Part shown: positions 1 to 13,800 of the stretch, in pieces
Layout: every line of letters starts with the position of its first letter
Position numbering within the stretch: the stretch's first letter is position 1
NCBI GenBank assembly: GCA_947568835.1
Contig: OX387604.1
Span: 22,907,076 to 22,971,075 of the forward strand
DNA: 64,000 nucleotides
Source: Protonemura montana
Lineage: Eukaryota > Arthropoda > Insecta > Plecoptera > Nemouridae
Direction: 5' to 3'
The notes under the pieces: generated by a model
Database searches by the model: none
What the model saw: the letters and a program-made list of their open reading frames with translations, nothing else
Told to the model about the DNA's origin: nothing
Position numbers and translations under genes: made by a program

Positions 1-1450
1 TTTCTGGCGTCAAATTTCCATGGTCAAATGGTTCTTGAACTCGGTCAGCGCGATTAATTCCACTTGAATCTGTTGCTGCTTAGCGTCTAGCAACAATTGG
101 GGATGCAGACCCTTACGCGGTCACACTTTTGGGGATCAAGATTTATTCGCAAAACTCAGAAAAAAATAGTGCATAGGAATTTTTGTGCTAATGGTTGATT
201 TTTTTTTTTATTTAACGTATGGTGTCGTCACATAAAATATTTTCGTCTTTACTATTCAGCACTGTTTTAAAAAATCTCTTTTCCTATACATGTTTTTTAA
301 TTTTTGATAACAACAACTCTTAATTTATGCATTGATTTTTGTTTCGAAGATTGCAATCATTCAAAGGGTCTTTTCTCTAACCACGTGGATCTTTGAATTG
401 CACCTTTCTCTAAGAAAATCAAAAGCTTTGAGCTCATAACTGATGCTAAACATGGTGTGATGTCAGATGTGCCAACCAATACCCAGCCTTAATTTGGTAA
501 ATGCAACTGTCACCGGACAGTTTTGAAGCTGTTATAAACTAACTCAAACTTCTATCTTGTATGCTAAAAATATCAGTTACAAAACAAGAGTGAAAGGATA
601 GACTATAGTTATTCTATTCATACCTACTTTGAAAACTAGAGCAGACCTGTCAATATTTGCTGCCTAACCCTCCCCATCCCTACCTCTCCAATCCCGTTGA
701 AGCTTCGACCTCGGGAGCAGTGACCTTGAACTTGGTCAAAATTCACCAATGGCTATGAATGAATGCGAGTGACAAAGCAAGATGTTGCCGTGGCCCTCCC
801 CCCGTAGCACTTGAGACATGACTTCCCTTCCAATTCCTTCCTGTCGCCGTCACAACGAGCAGTCCCCCTCCAACCCCCCCCCCCCCCCCCCCCTCCCAGA
901 TTCTCTTCGCAAGGTGCAACGCGCGACGGCTTCGGGACGTGCTGCTAGTGATCGATACTTCAGCCTAATATGAGACGGAAGCATCAGAGTTCCAGCGATT
1001 CCTGATCGTCCCCATCACCCTCCTCATCATCCTCAACATTATCCTTCTCATTGCCCCGTCGCCTCAACACTCATAATATCAACACACCTCATCGTCCCCA
1101 TCACCCTCTTCATCACCCTCATCATCGTCCTCCTCATCGTCCTCCTGATCGCCCTTCTTATCGTCCTCATCGTCCTCATCATGGTCCAAGACATTGACCT
1201 TGACAGTGTGACCTTGACGGCTTCCCTATCACCCATATATGTTACTCTTAGTTCTCAATAAACGTTGACCTTGTAATACGCTGTACACGGAAAGGGACTG
1301 ACCATGGCACATATCCAACAAATACGCTCTATAAAGAGGCACATGTTCAGATGAATTTAAAATCTTGTTAGTAATACTAGACCCTGTCCCTTCAACACGC
1401 GTCTCTAATCAGAACAACTGTCACTCATTTTTACCCAACCCTAGCCGTCC
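1..1450. other. Gene-free stretch, low-complexity tracts
   Basis: I see no supportable gene here. A 20-nt run of C lies at 874-893. A pyrimidine-rich tract built from TCATC, CCTC and TCGTCC words lies at about 1010-1190. Open frames over the second tract are artefacts of its triplet periodicity and are not called as genes. Confidence 0.6.
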
Positions 1451-1460
1451 ATTATTTTAA

Positions 1461-1889
1461 TCGATTTGTGGTGTTTAACGACACAGTGTTTTGAAAACTG
1501 GCCATGCGGCACTGGTCTAATGGCGTTGAAGAATAAGTGGATGATGATGAACCTAACATAGCCTAGAAGGGAGGAGGGGAAACCCGGTGCCGGCACATAG
1601 TCTACTCCTGTCGAAGAGCACCAATGGGACCACCGGCTAAACGTCCTGTCCTAAGGACGTTACACCGCGAACAACAGGATTCCTCCACAAATCCATGCTG
1701 TTGAGAGGTTGATAAGCAAGGTTAATGAAGTTACTGTACTAAGTTTCATCCCTTCAACCTCTCTCCAGAACAGAACTGGTCATGTGTGTGTGATGGTCAC
1801 CCATCCAATACCTGGCCCAGCGCAGTGTTGCTTAACTTCGGTGATCTCATGAGAACCGGTGTTTCCAACACGCCAAACCGTTTGGTACC
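1461..1889 (-). mobile_element. 5S-rRNA-derived SINE (SINE3-like), complete copy 1
   Basis: Read on the minus strand, the element starts near 1889 with a 5S rRNA-like head. That head contains ACACCGGTTCTC, then GATCACCGAAGTTAAGCAAC, then TGGATGGGTGACC, which are the conserved 5S internal-promoter blocks. A non-5S body of about 300 bp follows and ends in GTTAAACACCACAAATC. The sequence CCATTATTTTAA stands directly on both sides (1449-1460 and 1888-1899), a probable 12-bp target-site duplication. Four further copies of the family occur in this window. The class assignment follows from known 5S-derived SINEs; the boundaries come from the flanking duplication and comparison of copies. Confidence 0.85.
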
Positions 1890-1899
1890 ATTATTTTAA

Positions 1900-3357
1900 G
1901 AATTTAAGATCAGCTTAATAGACCTTTGACAAGTATTTTACAAAGAAATAATGTTGGAATGCTCAATGTAAGCGTCACTGACAATGTTTATATACATAAC
2001 ATGTAAGGAAAAACTGACGGATCTAAATAAATAAATAAATAAATTCCTCTTTTGGGCTTATTACGAGCGTGCCCAAGTTTAGAAAAACCAGGGATGAAAC
2101 TATTTTTCTCTTGATTGACCAAATAGGGCGACCAATTAATCATTTTACCTTGATCACCAGGGCACGAGTTAAAACGCAACCTAACTTCTTGGCTCATGCT
2201 TCTTCCCTGCAGCGCCTCTGAAAGAACGAGTTGCTATATCTAGAACCATTTTAATTGTAGTTTTCATCACAAACACAATCATTATATAAAACATTATCGA
2301 AATTAGTTGAAAATTCATTCCAGTTTTTCTAACGGCCCAGCGACTACAGATTTCTCTCGTCGATTACATGAATTATATTTTGCCAGATATGTTTCTGTGA
2401 TTTTACCACAAATTTTACTGAATTTTCTCGTAACATTCAAAATAATACGCTAACTAACTGTACTACCAGCTTCCTAGGGTTGCGTTATCTTTTTGATTTT
2501 TGTTTCTGCGATAAAATGTACGTGAAATTTCCAGTGCCGCAGCAGGTAGCTGACATGATCAATCTGTATATCATCAAAATATCGAAACCCAGCAACATTA
2601 TGCGTTCGCCTTATGATGCAAGAAGAACTGGCTGACCAACTTAATTCTCGATGAAACGTTCGTTATCAAGCCATAAACATTACGTTGAAGTCGATCACAA
2701 ATTAGTTCCTCATTACCTGCGGAAGGGGGCGATGGGGGGGAGGGGGGTACGTTGGAATAAACTTATTTCTACCAAACCCGTAGCCCGAAGTCCTATACCT
2801 TTCACGTAACTATTTTGCTTAAAATAGTTCCAGCAACCAATTTCCGATTCCATGGGACTTTCCAGCGCGGAACATGGAATTACTCGACCTTGAGCAAATC
2901 AATCCCTGCTACGAGGTGAGTAAGGAAATTCGATACTGACCTACGCTGACCTAATGTTAAGTCAGCCAATGCCACTACCGCCACCTCCACCATCACATAT
3001 CGCACATGTCACAAGCGTTTTTTTTTTTTTTTTTTGTTTTTTTTCAGATCTCGAAAAATTCTATGACAAGGTCAAGCGGCAACATTGTCCCGTATTTGTC
3101 CACTTTCTTTTCTTGCCGAACCAATGCCACGATGTTCACGATTTTCACGCAGGTTCTTAACTGTAAGTGATTTTTTTTATACCACTTAGCCTTTCAGTTC
3201 TGATTTTCCAACTTTACCATTATGTCGCCATTATCAATCTCGCGCTACTGAAACTTCTACTGCAACTGCAACTGCAACTGCTACTGCTAAGAATACACTG
3301 AGGATAATCTACTGTCGAACCAATAGGCATTGTAAAGAATTGACTGACAAGATAAAA
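1900..3357. other. Gene-free stretch
   Basis: No gene is recognised. There is an ATAA microsatellite near 2026-2043, G-rich runs near 2725-2750, a poly-T tract at about 3018-3044, and a short CTGCAA hexamer repeat at about 3260-3288. Short open frames here have no family resemblance. Confidence 0.5.
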
Positions 3358-3545
3358 CACGGAACAGAGAGGGGAAACTGGGACAGAGAGGGGACACTGG
3401 GACAGAGAGGGGACACTGGGACAGAGAGAGGACACTGGGACAGAGAGAGGACACTGGGACAGAGAGGGGACACTGGGACAGAGAGAGGACACTGGGACAG
3501 AGAGAGGACACTGGGACAGAGCGAGGACACTGGGACAGAGAGTGA
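3358..3545. repeat. 18-bp minisatellite
   Basis: About ten tandem copies of an 18-bp unit of the type GGGACACTGGGACAGAGA. Because 18 is a multiple of three, several frames on both strands stay open. The encoded low-complexity peptides are therefore not evidence of a gene. Confidence 0.9.
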
Positions 3546-3959
3546 GTCAAATGTTAGTCTGAGTCAATTGTTGGCCTGATTCAAATGTTAGCGCGGACTG
3601 CCCGAGTCAAATTTAAACTCTGATAATTAGACCCCCCCCCCCAACCCCATATGTCAACGTGCCTGTTATGTTTCCCCGTACTGTTACCAGCGCTCACATA
3701 GTGGGCTGCAAATGTACCATGTAATTTGATTGTTCTGAATACGGGTGAGGAAATTAAATGCCACTCTGTAACAGCACTTCATAAAAGATTAAAGGCTGCA
3801 CAAGTGTTGCGCGGTAGAACACTAGGTGCTACTTGCAGTGTGGCCCGTGAGTTCCAGCGAATTTGGCAAGTGTGTCGAGAGTGGATACGAAAAGTTCCCT
3901 ATCTCAGCCTGGCCTACGCCTGCTCGGCCAGCGTTCTGACAAGGGTTGTGCGGGCGCTT

Positions 3960-4680
3960 GCCAACTGAAGGGTGAAGGTTGTGGGTCGGGGTGGGTTGGG
4001 TTTGGTGGGGGGTGCCCGGGTGGGGCTGCGTGCTCGGGGGCGCAGGGGCGCAGGGGCAGACACGGCCCAGTCACAACCTGTTGAGCAAGTAGTAGCTCGT
4101 TTCCCTAACGCTCGTTCGGAGCTCGGCACGACGTTCGCGAGCAGGTTGTTTAAAGGTCAATTGCATAGGACAACTGCACCTATTGGCCGAATGCATAGGA
4201 CTACACAAGTAGGTATTCTCTGTACCAATATTCAAATAAAAGTAACAGCTGAGTGGAAGGTTGACTCGTTTAAACGTGGCCCCCTTCCCTCGCGACTAGT
4301 GCACCCTGTGGATCGCAGCGGCCGAAAGGGTCCCACCACGCAGAATCGGCACAATTCACCTCGACGCTAGAACTGGAGCCCTCCCTCCTCCCATAATTGT
4401 ACACCCCGCGCCGCCACCCCTTGGTCGCCGTGATACTAGGCAGCATCAAGCAGATAGTAGTTGGTTCCTGCCTGTTGCTCCTGCCGTAGCGCGCAAATAA
4501 AAGGTGGCCCACCGACGCCACCGACGCCACAGCAGCCACAGCCGCCACCGACGACGCTTGCATGAAAGTGCTCTCGTTTTACCTTTGCTCAAGTGCTCAG
4601 TTATTTTCTTGCCTACGTTTGCACAGCTTTGTAACTGACTTGGTGGTCATTCACGTGCCAAGTCTTCTCTGACTCTCTGA
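3960..4680 (+). promoter_or_regulatory. GC-rich probable promoter region of the synaptotagmin gene
   Basis: This stretch is much richer in G, C and CpG than the DNA on either side and lies immediately before the first coding exon of the synaptotagmin gene. Runs of GCCGCCACC-type sequence occur near 4510-4560. A TATA-like AATAAAAGG sits at about 4496. Promoter function is inferred from position and composition only; no start site can be fixed. Confidence 0.3.
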
Positions 4681-4810
4681 CTGAATGAGAGTTTTGAGTC
4701 GACACCTGCAAGTAGTTCAAGTCAAGAAACTCGTTCGTGGGTTTCAAGTCCGTGCTGTCAGGAGAGTTGACGGAACTCGTGGAATTCGCGGAACTCGCGG
4801 CGCTTTTTCA

Positions 4811-7800
4811 ATGAGCGGAGGAAGCGGAAAGAGCTCAAGTGTGGGGAGCACGCTTGGTCCTGCTGGATGTTGGATCACGCACAAGGGGCTCGAGACGTGG
4901 GCCAAGCTGGCCAAAGATCGACACTCGCCCAAAACGTCACCTAAGCACACCGCCACTTCAGAGGTAATTTCGTTGGAATCTGCTCGTGCCAATCAACTTA
5001 GAATCAAATTTGTACTGATAACTGTTCTTTTATCTCCTCCAAGTTATCACAAAGTTGACATTCTTGCTCTTGTGAAAATCATCACTCAGTTTTCGACTAT
5101 GAACGTTTCAACTTTGAATCGCCGTTGATCTCTCTCATAACGGCAATGTTGACACTTATCTTCAAGCAATTAGTTTGCACCCAACTTCCCCAAAACATGC
5201 ATAATAATTCACAACATTCATCGCACTTCGCATGGTCCTCAGATTTGTTTCCTTGAAATTTTCGCGTTTGACTCATCACTAGTTTGACTTGCAAAAGTTT
5301 GGCGAGATACCGTTTGGCGAGACACAGTTTGCATGCGTTTACTAATCTGTCCCGGGTAAGCACCTGATGACATTAACTGTATTCTTTCTCATATCCTTTG
5401 ATCGTGTAATTTCACGACTCGGACTCGAAGTTGATCGAAACTCAAATTACCCCGCATGGAGGGAGGTGGAGCCTGGAACTCATTAAACTATGGTTAAACC
5501 ATGGTTTAACAGTTAACCCGTGAGAACGGTGCACAAGATCTACACGTTTGTTTTATTGTATACTCAAAACAAACAATTGACAAGTTTTTTATATCCAATT
5601 ACAATATTAAACGTGTCAATACTATACCTTCTACATTCCATGTCACTAATTGTTCCTAGATTTGAAGATATGTCATCTGCATTTTCTGACATATTGGTCT
5701 TTTATTCATTCCACTCTTGCCTTGTGATATAATCCAATTTACTCGTGTCTAAATGAAAACAAGATTGCGTCTTTAAACGTCACTAACAGCTGTTTTGTAA
5801 TCGCTAGTACAGAAATAACGGACTGTTTCTTATTAGACCGTTATTTCAAATAAAAAACAGAACGCTTGACGCGCGACGTGGAATTACATCATAGAAAATA
5901 ACGTTATGTGAAACTCGGAGGTAATGGTTTTATGTTCATGTTATGAATTTTATTATTGAAATCTATTCAATTGGTTTATTTTATTTGCGATTTGTTTAGT
6001 TTAAATGTTGATATTTTAAAAAATGCGCACAGAACAAACTTGCACGCTGAAATTTGTTTGAAACAATCGTGACACGAAGTAGACGATTCGACCATGCAAA
6101 GGGAAAGTCTGTTGCAGTTAAACTATCAAATCAGTTCTTTCAACAATTTTGCAAAACAAGATCACATTCAGAAATGGCAAAACAAATCTAAATCGAATCA
6201 ACTTTTCATACAACGTGGCCAATAAAGTGATATGTATTAAAAAATAATGCTTGCCCATAACGTAGTAAGTCTAGAGAGAAAAAGCATTTTTATGCACAGC
6301 AAAAGGCCGCAACGACCGCAGAAGTTTATGTCTGGCTAATTATCATAATTCTTTTTGCTTTTGCTAAAAATCCTGTCAAAAATACAGATCAAATAAAAAT
6401 AAGAATGATCAAATAAAATAATAAATAATGAGTTTTGTTCGGGAGGAATTTTGACAATGTGTCATGTGGCTCTGGTCTAATGGCGTCGGTGAACGAGTGG
6501 ATGATGATGAATTTAACCTAGCCTTAAAATAAATACAGAAACCAGGTCCCGGCACATAGCCTATTCCTGTTGAAGGGGACCACCGGCTTAACGTCCCTTC
6601 CGAAGGACGGTCCACAAATGCATGCCGTCGAAAGGTTGATAAGCAAGGCGAATGAAGTTGCTGTACTAAGTTTCATCCCTCCAACCTCTCTCCCGAACAG
6701 AACTGGTCATGTCTATGATGGTCACCCATCCAATATCTGACTCAGCGCAGTGTTTCGTACTAAACAGCTGTATTCGATTAACACACTGAGCGTAAAGCAC
6801 GTTAATAAATGGAATTCGCCGCGAGAGACAATCTGCATTGTTTCATCTTAAAAGAATAATGAATGTTTTATGCTGAATCTCTTATTTCCAAGGAGTTTTT
6901 TTTTTGTGTCTTATTCTGAAAAGTAAATAAAATGAGCTCGGAGATGCGAGAGGTACTTGTGCAACGAGTGCGCGATTATGGTGCTGACAGATTGGTAATC
7001 ACATTAAAACATTTCATTAGCATCGCTGTTGTCTTGTCGTTTTAAACCCGCCGGGTATAAACATTCCTACAGCCGTGACAAAGACGTGTGTGCCTACTCT
7101 TATAACACTGTCTTGGTCCTGACATGGTTTAGCCCTGATCGACGTGATTTAGACGTGGTCCTTCATCCTGATTTGGTCCGTGACCAGGTCCTTCATCCTG
7201 ATTTGGTCCATGACGTGGTCCTTCATCCTGATTTTGTCCTTGACGTGGTCCTTCATCCTGATTTTGTCCATGACGTGGTCCTTCATCCTGATTTTGTCCA
7301 TGACGTGATCCTTCATCCTGATTTTGTCCATGACGAGGTCCTTCATCCTGATTTGGTCCATGACGTGGTCCTTCATCCTGATTTGGTCCATGACGTGGTC
7401 CTTCATCCTGATTTGGTCCATGACGTGGTCATTCATCCTGATTTTGTCCTTGACGTGATCCTTCATCCTGATTTTGTCCTAGCTATGTCTTAGTCCTTTA
7501 GTCCTGTGTGTTTTGTAAGTTGCCGTTAGATCGTGTCTCGTCTTGTCCATCTTATTCATCTTATCCATCGCAGTGGATAGATTGCAGTTAGCAACCAGCA
7601 GTTAGCAACCAGCAGTTAGCAACCAGCAGTTAGCAACCAGCAGTTAGCAACCAGCAGTTAGCAACCAGCAGTTAGCAACCAGCAGTTGGCAACCAGCAGT
7701 TAGCAACCAGCAGTTAGCAACCAGCAGTTAGCAACCAGCAGTTAGCAACCAGCAGTTAGCAACCAGCAGTTAGCAACCAGCAGTTAGCAACCAGCAGTTA

Positions 7801-10800
7801 GCAACCAGCAGTTAGCAACCAGCAGTTAGCAACCAGCAGTTGGCAACCAGCAGTTAGCAACCAGCAGTTAGCAACCAGCAGTTGGCAACCAGCAGTTAGC
7901 AACCAGCAGTTAGCAACCAGCAGTTGGCAACCAGCAGTTAGCAACCAGCAGTTAGCAACCAGCAGTTAGCAACCAGCAGTTAGCAACCAGCAGTTAGCAA
8001 CCAGCAACCAGCAGTTAGCAACCAGCAGTTAGCAACCAGCAGTTGACAACCAGCAGTTAGCAACCAGCAGTTGACAACCAGCAGTTAGCAACCAGCAGTT
8101 GGCAACCAGCAGTTAGCAACCAGCAGTTGGCAACCAGCAGTTAGCAACCAGCAGTTAGCAACCAGCAGTTAGCAACCAGCAGTTAGCAACCAGCAGTTGG
8201 CAACCAGCAGTTGGCAACCAGCAGTTAGCAACCAGCAGTTAGCAACCAGCAGTTAGCAACCAGCAGTTGGCAACCAGCAGTTAGCAACCAGCAGTTAGCA
8301 ACCAGCAGTGAGCAACCAGCAGTTAGCAACCAGCAGTTAGCAACCAGCAGTTAGCAACCAGCAGTTAGCAACAGTAACCAGCAGTTAGGATTGATGGATT
8401 GATGGATTGATGGATTGATGGATTGATTGATTGCTAGATTGATGGATTGATGGATTGATTGATTGCTGGATTGATGGATTGCTGGATTGATGGATTGATG
8501 GATTGATTGATTGCTGGATTGATGGATTGATGGATTGGTGGATTGATGGATTGCTGGATTGATGGATTGATGGATTGATGGATTGATTGATTGCTGGATT
8601 GATGGATTGATGTTTTCGTGGATTGAAGGATTCAGGCCGGCCATCCTATATACAATATCGGTCTTTTAGTGGTCAAGGTCACCAACACCTGGATGAAGTT
8701 TCTTTGAGATGGACTCAAAGTTCAAAGGTGTTTCAAGATCCCACCTTCACAGACCATGTCGGTTGTCGCTGGAGAACAAACATTGCGTAAACAGAATTGA
8801 GCGTCAGTTTCTCACTACAATTGATATTTCTTTGTATGGGTTGCACGCGACGGGAAGCCACTTAAATAACAACCATTCGTTACGCCACTTCAAAGCCAAA
8901 AGACCAAAGAAGATGTCAATATGTTGCACCAGGTTTTAACGGTTCTCGAACCTAGAATTGACGGCATCAGGAAATACATTTCCAGGAATCATGCTCCCAA
9001 GCAATCAGGAATGAAATTCAATACACATGGATTGTCTGTTCAGTTTTGTGAGTGAATTATTTTTTTTATATAGATTGAGAGATGAGAGTGTTACTTTGCT
9101 TTCTTGTCTAGCTCAATCCAGCATCTCAGAAATGAAATGTCATTTATTTCTCTGTTGGTAGAAATAGTAACGATGTTTTAGAAACCTATACAATGGCTAA
9201 ACGAGCAGAGGTCAATGCGGCCAGCGATTAAACCCTTAAAAATGATTTTAATCTTCAAAGAAAATTTGTTTAAAGAAATTAGTGTCTTTGGTTGCTACTA
9301 TTAAACATGTCGACATTTTGAGAAACGTTAATGGGGCGAGTTTTTTTAAAAGCGTAAAAATGCAAATACTCGAAGGTTTTATGTGACGAAATCAAACTTT
9401 GAGTATAAAAAGTACCTACCATGAACATAATCTTTACCTGTGCACTGTTGTTCTTTTCAGTTTTTTGCGAATTGAACCTGACCCTTAAAAGTCTGCCCGT
9501 GTAAGAGTCAGAACAATCCCCAATTGTTGCTAGAAGCCGAGTTGCTAAATGCAAAGATGAAAGTTATCGATGGTCTCGATTCGACGGCAAGCACCAACAG
9601 ATGCAAGTGGACATAAGTGGACATTAGACTCTCTCATAATTTACTAATTTCCTCTCTGTCTACCAGTATAACACTGGAGGTAAACACTTTGAATTCCGAT
9701 AAAATGACCACCAAACGACTGAAAACTATGAGTCAACATTGGCCGAAATCTACTATTACCAAAATCACAAGATTATAAGTTTTTATTGTTATTATGTGAT
9801 ACAGTATAAGGGTTGAAGATCAATTTTATTCTAACTTTTAAGTGTATTAACTCTGATTATAAATGTTATCACCGTTAACATCGGGATTGACTCCCATTAA
9901 GATCCGTAACTCACCGTCACCCTAGAAACTAAAATGTGTTCAGTGGGTTACTACCGGAAAAGCTTGAGCCCCAACTTCAGCCAAACTCCTACCAAAGTAC
10001 CCCGTCTAACGACATTATCTCATAAGAGCTAATAGGGGAAGCAAGCAGCACGCAAACACAATCTGAAGGATACAGAGGCTGGCTGGTGCCGGAATACACA
10101 AGAGTCGACTTCACATCGAAATATCTTTCCCATATAATCACTTAGATTAAAAGAAAGATACTACGAAACGAATCTATTTTGTGCATGTCCCATCTATCCT
10201 AACTTGGTCACATGTGCTAAAAATGTTAAAATAATTTAGATTGTGTCAGCACACTCCGCATACTCTACAATATTGCCAACGGTTTACTAATTAATTGCTT
10301 AAGTGTTCGCAATATTATGGAAATGATGTTAATATAAAGTACCTATCTGCACCATTAGAGCCATTAGTTGAAATGACCGACTAAACTGAATTCTCGCAGC
10401 GTCAACTCATAAGGCTAAGTGTCTGTGGCCATTTGAACTCGAAGATCTTTTTGTGAACAAAAAGTAAATCATAGATGTGTTTGTTATGTGTTTGAACCAG
10501 GAATTCAACGTGGCTAAAGCAGAACTTGCGGTGCAACCAGCTGCAACGGGTGGTGCATGTGACACGTCCTACAGGACTCAGGGTTCGTGTCACAAGTCAC
10601 CGCTAGAGGGTGCCACGTCCCCTGGCCTGCCACACCAGTCCCGCTCTTACCCTGGGGGGAAAGCGTCCAGGCTAGCAAGGACACCCTCCGTCTCGTCTCA
10701 GACAAGCTTGGACAGCAGCCTTTCCCGACAGGTAACTACATGATAATAATAGTAATAATGCTTCATTATTTTCCTTGGACCCGTGCCTGGGTATTGGAAA

Positions 10801-13800
10801 TTGTCAGTTCATGCTTGCTCATCGTGTCAGGTAGTCGTTGGCAAGGCAGTTTGCAAGGCAGACATTTGAAAGGTAGACATTTGCAAGACAGTCATTAAAT
10901 CCTAAAATCCCAAATCCTAAAAGATAGTCCGGCACTCACCTACCCTCCCGAGACAAAGTCATTTAGTTCACTATGTTTGTTACTGTTGACCGTGGCGCTC
11001 AAATTTACTTTTAGTTTAAAAGTTAGTTTCTAATTTCTCATATCTTTCCGATTGATTTCGGTATTACCAGCGGCGAACATGGGACGTTGCAACCGGTACA
11101 AGCTAAGTGGCCTCTGCCGACAAAAATATTTCTGGGAGCCAACTGCTAGGAAATATCCCAAGATTGTAACGTTTTAACCTAGTTTTTGCTAAGCTACAGA
11201 AAGGCATTAGTTGTACAAGAAGTTCTGAAATACCTGCATTTTAAATTGTCATCTTTTTCTCAAAATGCATTTTTTAATAACGTACAAAAAACACGTACAC
11301 TTGGTTTTCAACCAAAAAAGAATACAGAAAGTGTAAATAATTAGTAATGTTTGAATAATTGATGGATGTTTAATGGTGTTTCAGAGCCAGCGTGGATTGT
11401 CGCCTCAAATCCGCACGTTCGCTCCTGATGGTCGATCCACCAGTTCGACTCTCTTGCACCATTTCCAGTTCTCGGGCAGCAGCACACCCAGCGCCACACC
11501 CAGCAGCACCCCTGAGCTGGGTCCGGGTGCAGGTGTCTGCTCCAGTCCTAACGCCACCACCGGGTCCACCGGGTCCTTCAGCTCCCACTCGAACAGTCGA
11601 TCTCCTTCTCCGGGCGCCTGCTACCGAGCAGCGTCATTGGAAAACCGCTGCTCCTCTCCGTGCGGTTTCGCTGTTACCACATCTCAACATTCGCTCACAT
11701 CCATCGGCGAAAAGCCAGTGCCATGCACTTCTCCAATGCTTGGTACTGGTCGCAAATCAGCAGGTGGTATCGGACGTTGTTTGTCTCCTCTGCTCATCCC
11801 GTCCGGATCTAGGAGTGCCCTGATTGATGCAGGAGCACCCCCTGCCTCTCCTCTTGGAGCCCTCCAACCTGATCTCTACCAGCGTCGTGAAGGACCTCTC
11901 TTCCTCGGGACGCCGCGCTCTGGACCGAATCTAGGACGTCTGCATCTCAGACTCAAATACGACTTCGATAGGTCTGATTTGCACGTGCATCTTATCGAAG
12001 GTGCGTACAAGACAAGATACTGGGAACACTTGTGTTAGAGATTGCGATTTAAAGCACTCCAAATATTTTCTTGTGTTCCAGCTCATGATCTGGCTGGCAG
12101 TGATCAAGGGGGATTCAATGATCCTTACGTCAAGCTAAGTCTCGAACCGCAAGTAGACAATCGGAAGCGGCAAACAGTGATCCACCGCAATGATCCGAAC
12201 CCTTTTTTCGATGATCACTTCAAGTTCCCCGTGTCGCACGATGAGTTGCAGGAGAAGAGCCTCTTACTGCAGGTGAGTTGCAGGAGAACAGCCTCGTGCT
12301 GCAGGTGAGTTGCAGGAGAACAGCCTCGTGCTGCAGGTGAGTTGCAGGAGAACAGCCTCTTACTGCAGGTGAGTTGCAGGAGAACAGCCTCTTACTGCAG
12401 GTGAGTTGCAGGAGAACAGCCTCTTACTGCAGGTGAGTTGCAGGAGAACAGCCTCTTACTGCAGGTGAGTTGCAGGAGAACAGCCTCGTGCTGCAGGTGA
12501 GTTGCAGGAGAAGAGTCCTCTTACTGCAGGTAAGTTGCTTCGAAAGACTAGGTTCTGATTCTGATGCTGATCACCTGAAAATTGTACCTGTCGTGTTCTT
12601 CTGCGGTTATGCATAACCGTAATGCGTAACCGTAATGCGTAAGCGTAATGCGTAATCGTAATGCGGTTGTTGCAGTTTTCGTGTACTCTTAGCGAATGCT
12701 TCTGCTGTCCAAACGCGATTGCGGTAAAACGCAATATTTTGTCACTTGCACATGAAATAACCTTGGGCCCGCTGAATTAAGAATAAGAGCTGGATACACA
12801 CTCGGTTCTATTTGCTCCAAGTACCGGTCGTATTTTTAGCCTAAAACCATGTGTTTATCTTCTTCAGGTGTTCGACTATGACCGGTTCTCTCGTAACGAT
12901 ATCATCGGAGAAGTGCGAATGGCAATGCGCGAATTAGATGTCACCTCGAGCGTAGAAGTTTGGGGAGAAATCAACAAGAACAAGAAAGTAAGTTTCAAGT
13001 TGCAAAGCACAAGAGTTTTATCAAGAGTTTGGCAAGGATATGTTAGCATAGAAGTAAAGCTCTGTGGTTAACGCCCTCCTATGTGAAGGGCACTTAAACG
13101 TGGGCGTCAAAAAAAAATCAAAATCATATCTGTGTTTTTTTTTAAATCACTTGAGTTGTCTCTTTGCAGCCCCCTGAGGAAGTGCAAGAAATCTTGGTAT
13201 CTCTCAGCTATCTCCCGCAGGCAGAACGTCTCACAGTGGTTCTCATGAAAGCAAGGAATCTTTTTCTCCGGCAAGAGAAGGAGAATATCGGTAAGCTACA
13301 CACTTTTCTATTCGTGATTCCTATTTCCTACTAACGCGTTCACGTGAGCTAGACAAAATCTTTCTTCGCCGTTGCTGTTGAATGAAGAAGAAAATGATAG
13401 CTGATGTGATACGTTTCAGATCCATTTGTGAAAGTCTACCTTTTGAACGATGGCAAACGAGTGAAGAAAAAGAAGACGTGTGCTCGGAAAAGCAGCTGTA
13501 ACCCCGTGTGGAACGAAGCTTTCAACTACAGCGTTCCTTCAGCCAACTTCCCGAACACCGGGATCGAGGTGAGCATATCTCGTCCTGATAAAGTCCTGGG
13601 AACATTCATTGTCCACCTCACACTGACATTATGTTATCACGAACACTAGCACAAATAGCAAATCCATCCCGTCTCATAGATTGAAGTAAATAGCTGACCT
13701 CCTGGCCCCAGCCTCATTAATATCAACGACACATTCTGGTCTCAACTATTTTTTATTACTTATTAGATAAACTTAGCGAGACAATCGAGTGATCTCCCAC

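Larger units (their letters stand above)
4964..10500 (+). other. First intron of the synaptotagmin gene
   Basis: The intron runs from GTAATT after the first coding exon to a CCAG acceptor, both in phase 0. It contains a degraded 5S-derived SINE (6459-6757), three adjacent tandem arrays (7155-8612) and otherwise AT-rich unique DNA. Near 9629-9670 there is a 45-bp segment also found near 27474-27515 (shared core CCTCTCTGTCTACCAGT), so it is a dispersed repeat. No exon for a membrane anchor was recognised within it. Confidence 0.6.

Noticed and set aside
1461..1889. 5S rRNA gene
   Set aside because: Only part of the 5S sequence is present, fused to a repeated non-5S body with a flanking duplication, so it is a SINE.
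3340..3579. Overlapping open frames over the 18-bp repeat on both strands
   Set aside because: They are open only because the unit length is a multiple of three; no splice or family support.
3972..4370. 132-codon open frame in the GC-rich region before synaptotagmin
   Set aside because: GC-rich DNA has few stops; no domain, no splice signals, and both strands are open.
7029..7493. Open frame of His-Pro-Asp-Val repeats
   Set aside because: Product of the 30-bp array, and the opposite strand is equally open.
8351..8644. Asn/Ser/Ile/His-rich open frame on the minus strand
   Set aside because: Encoded by the GATTGATG array.
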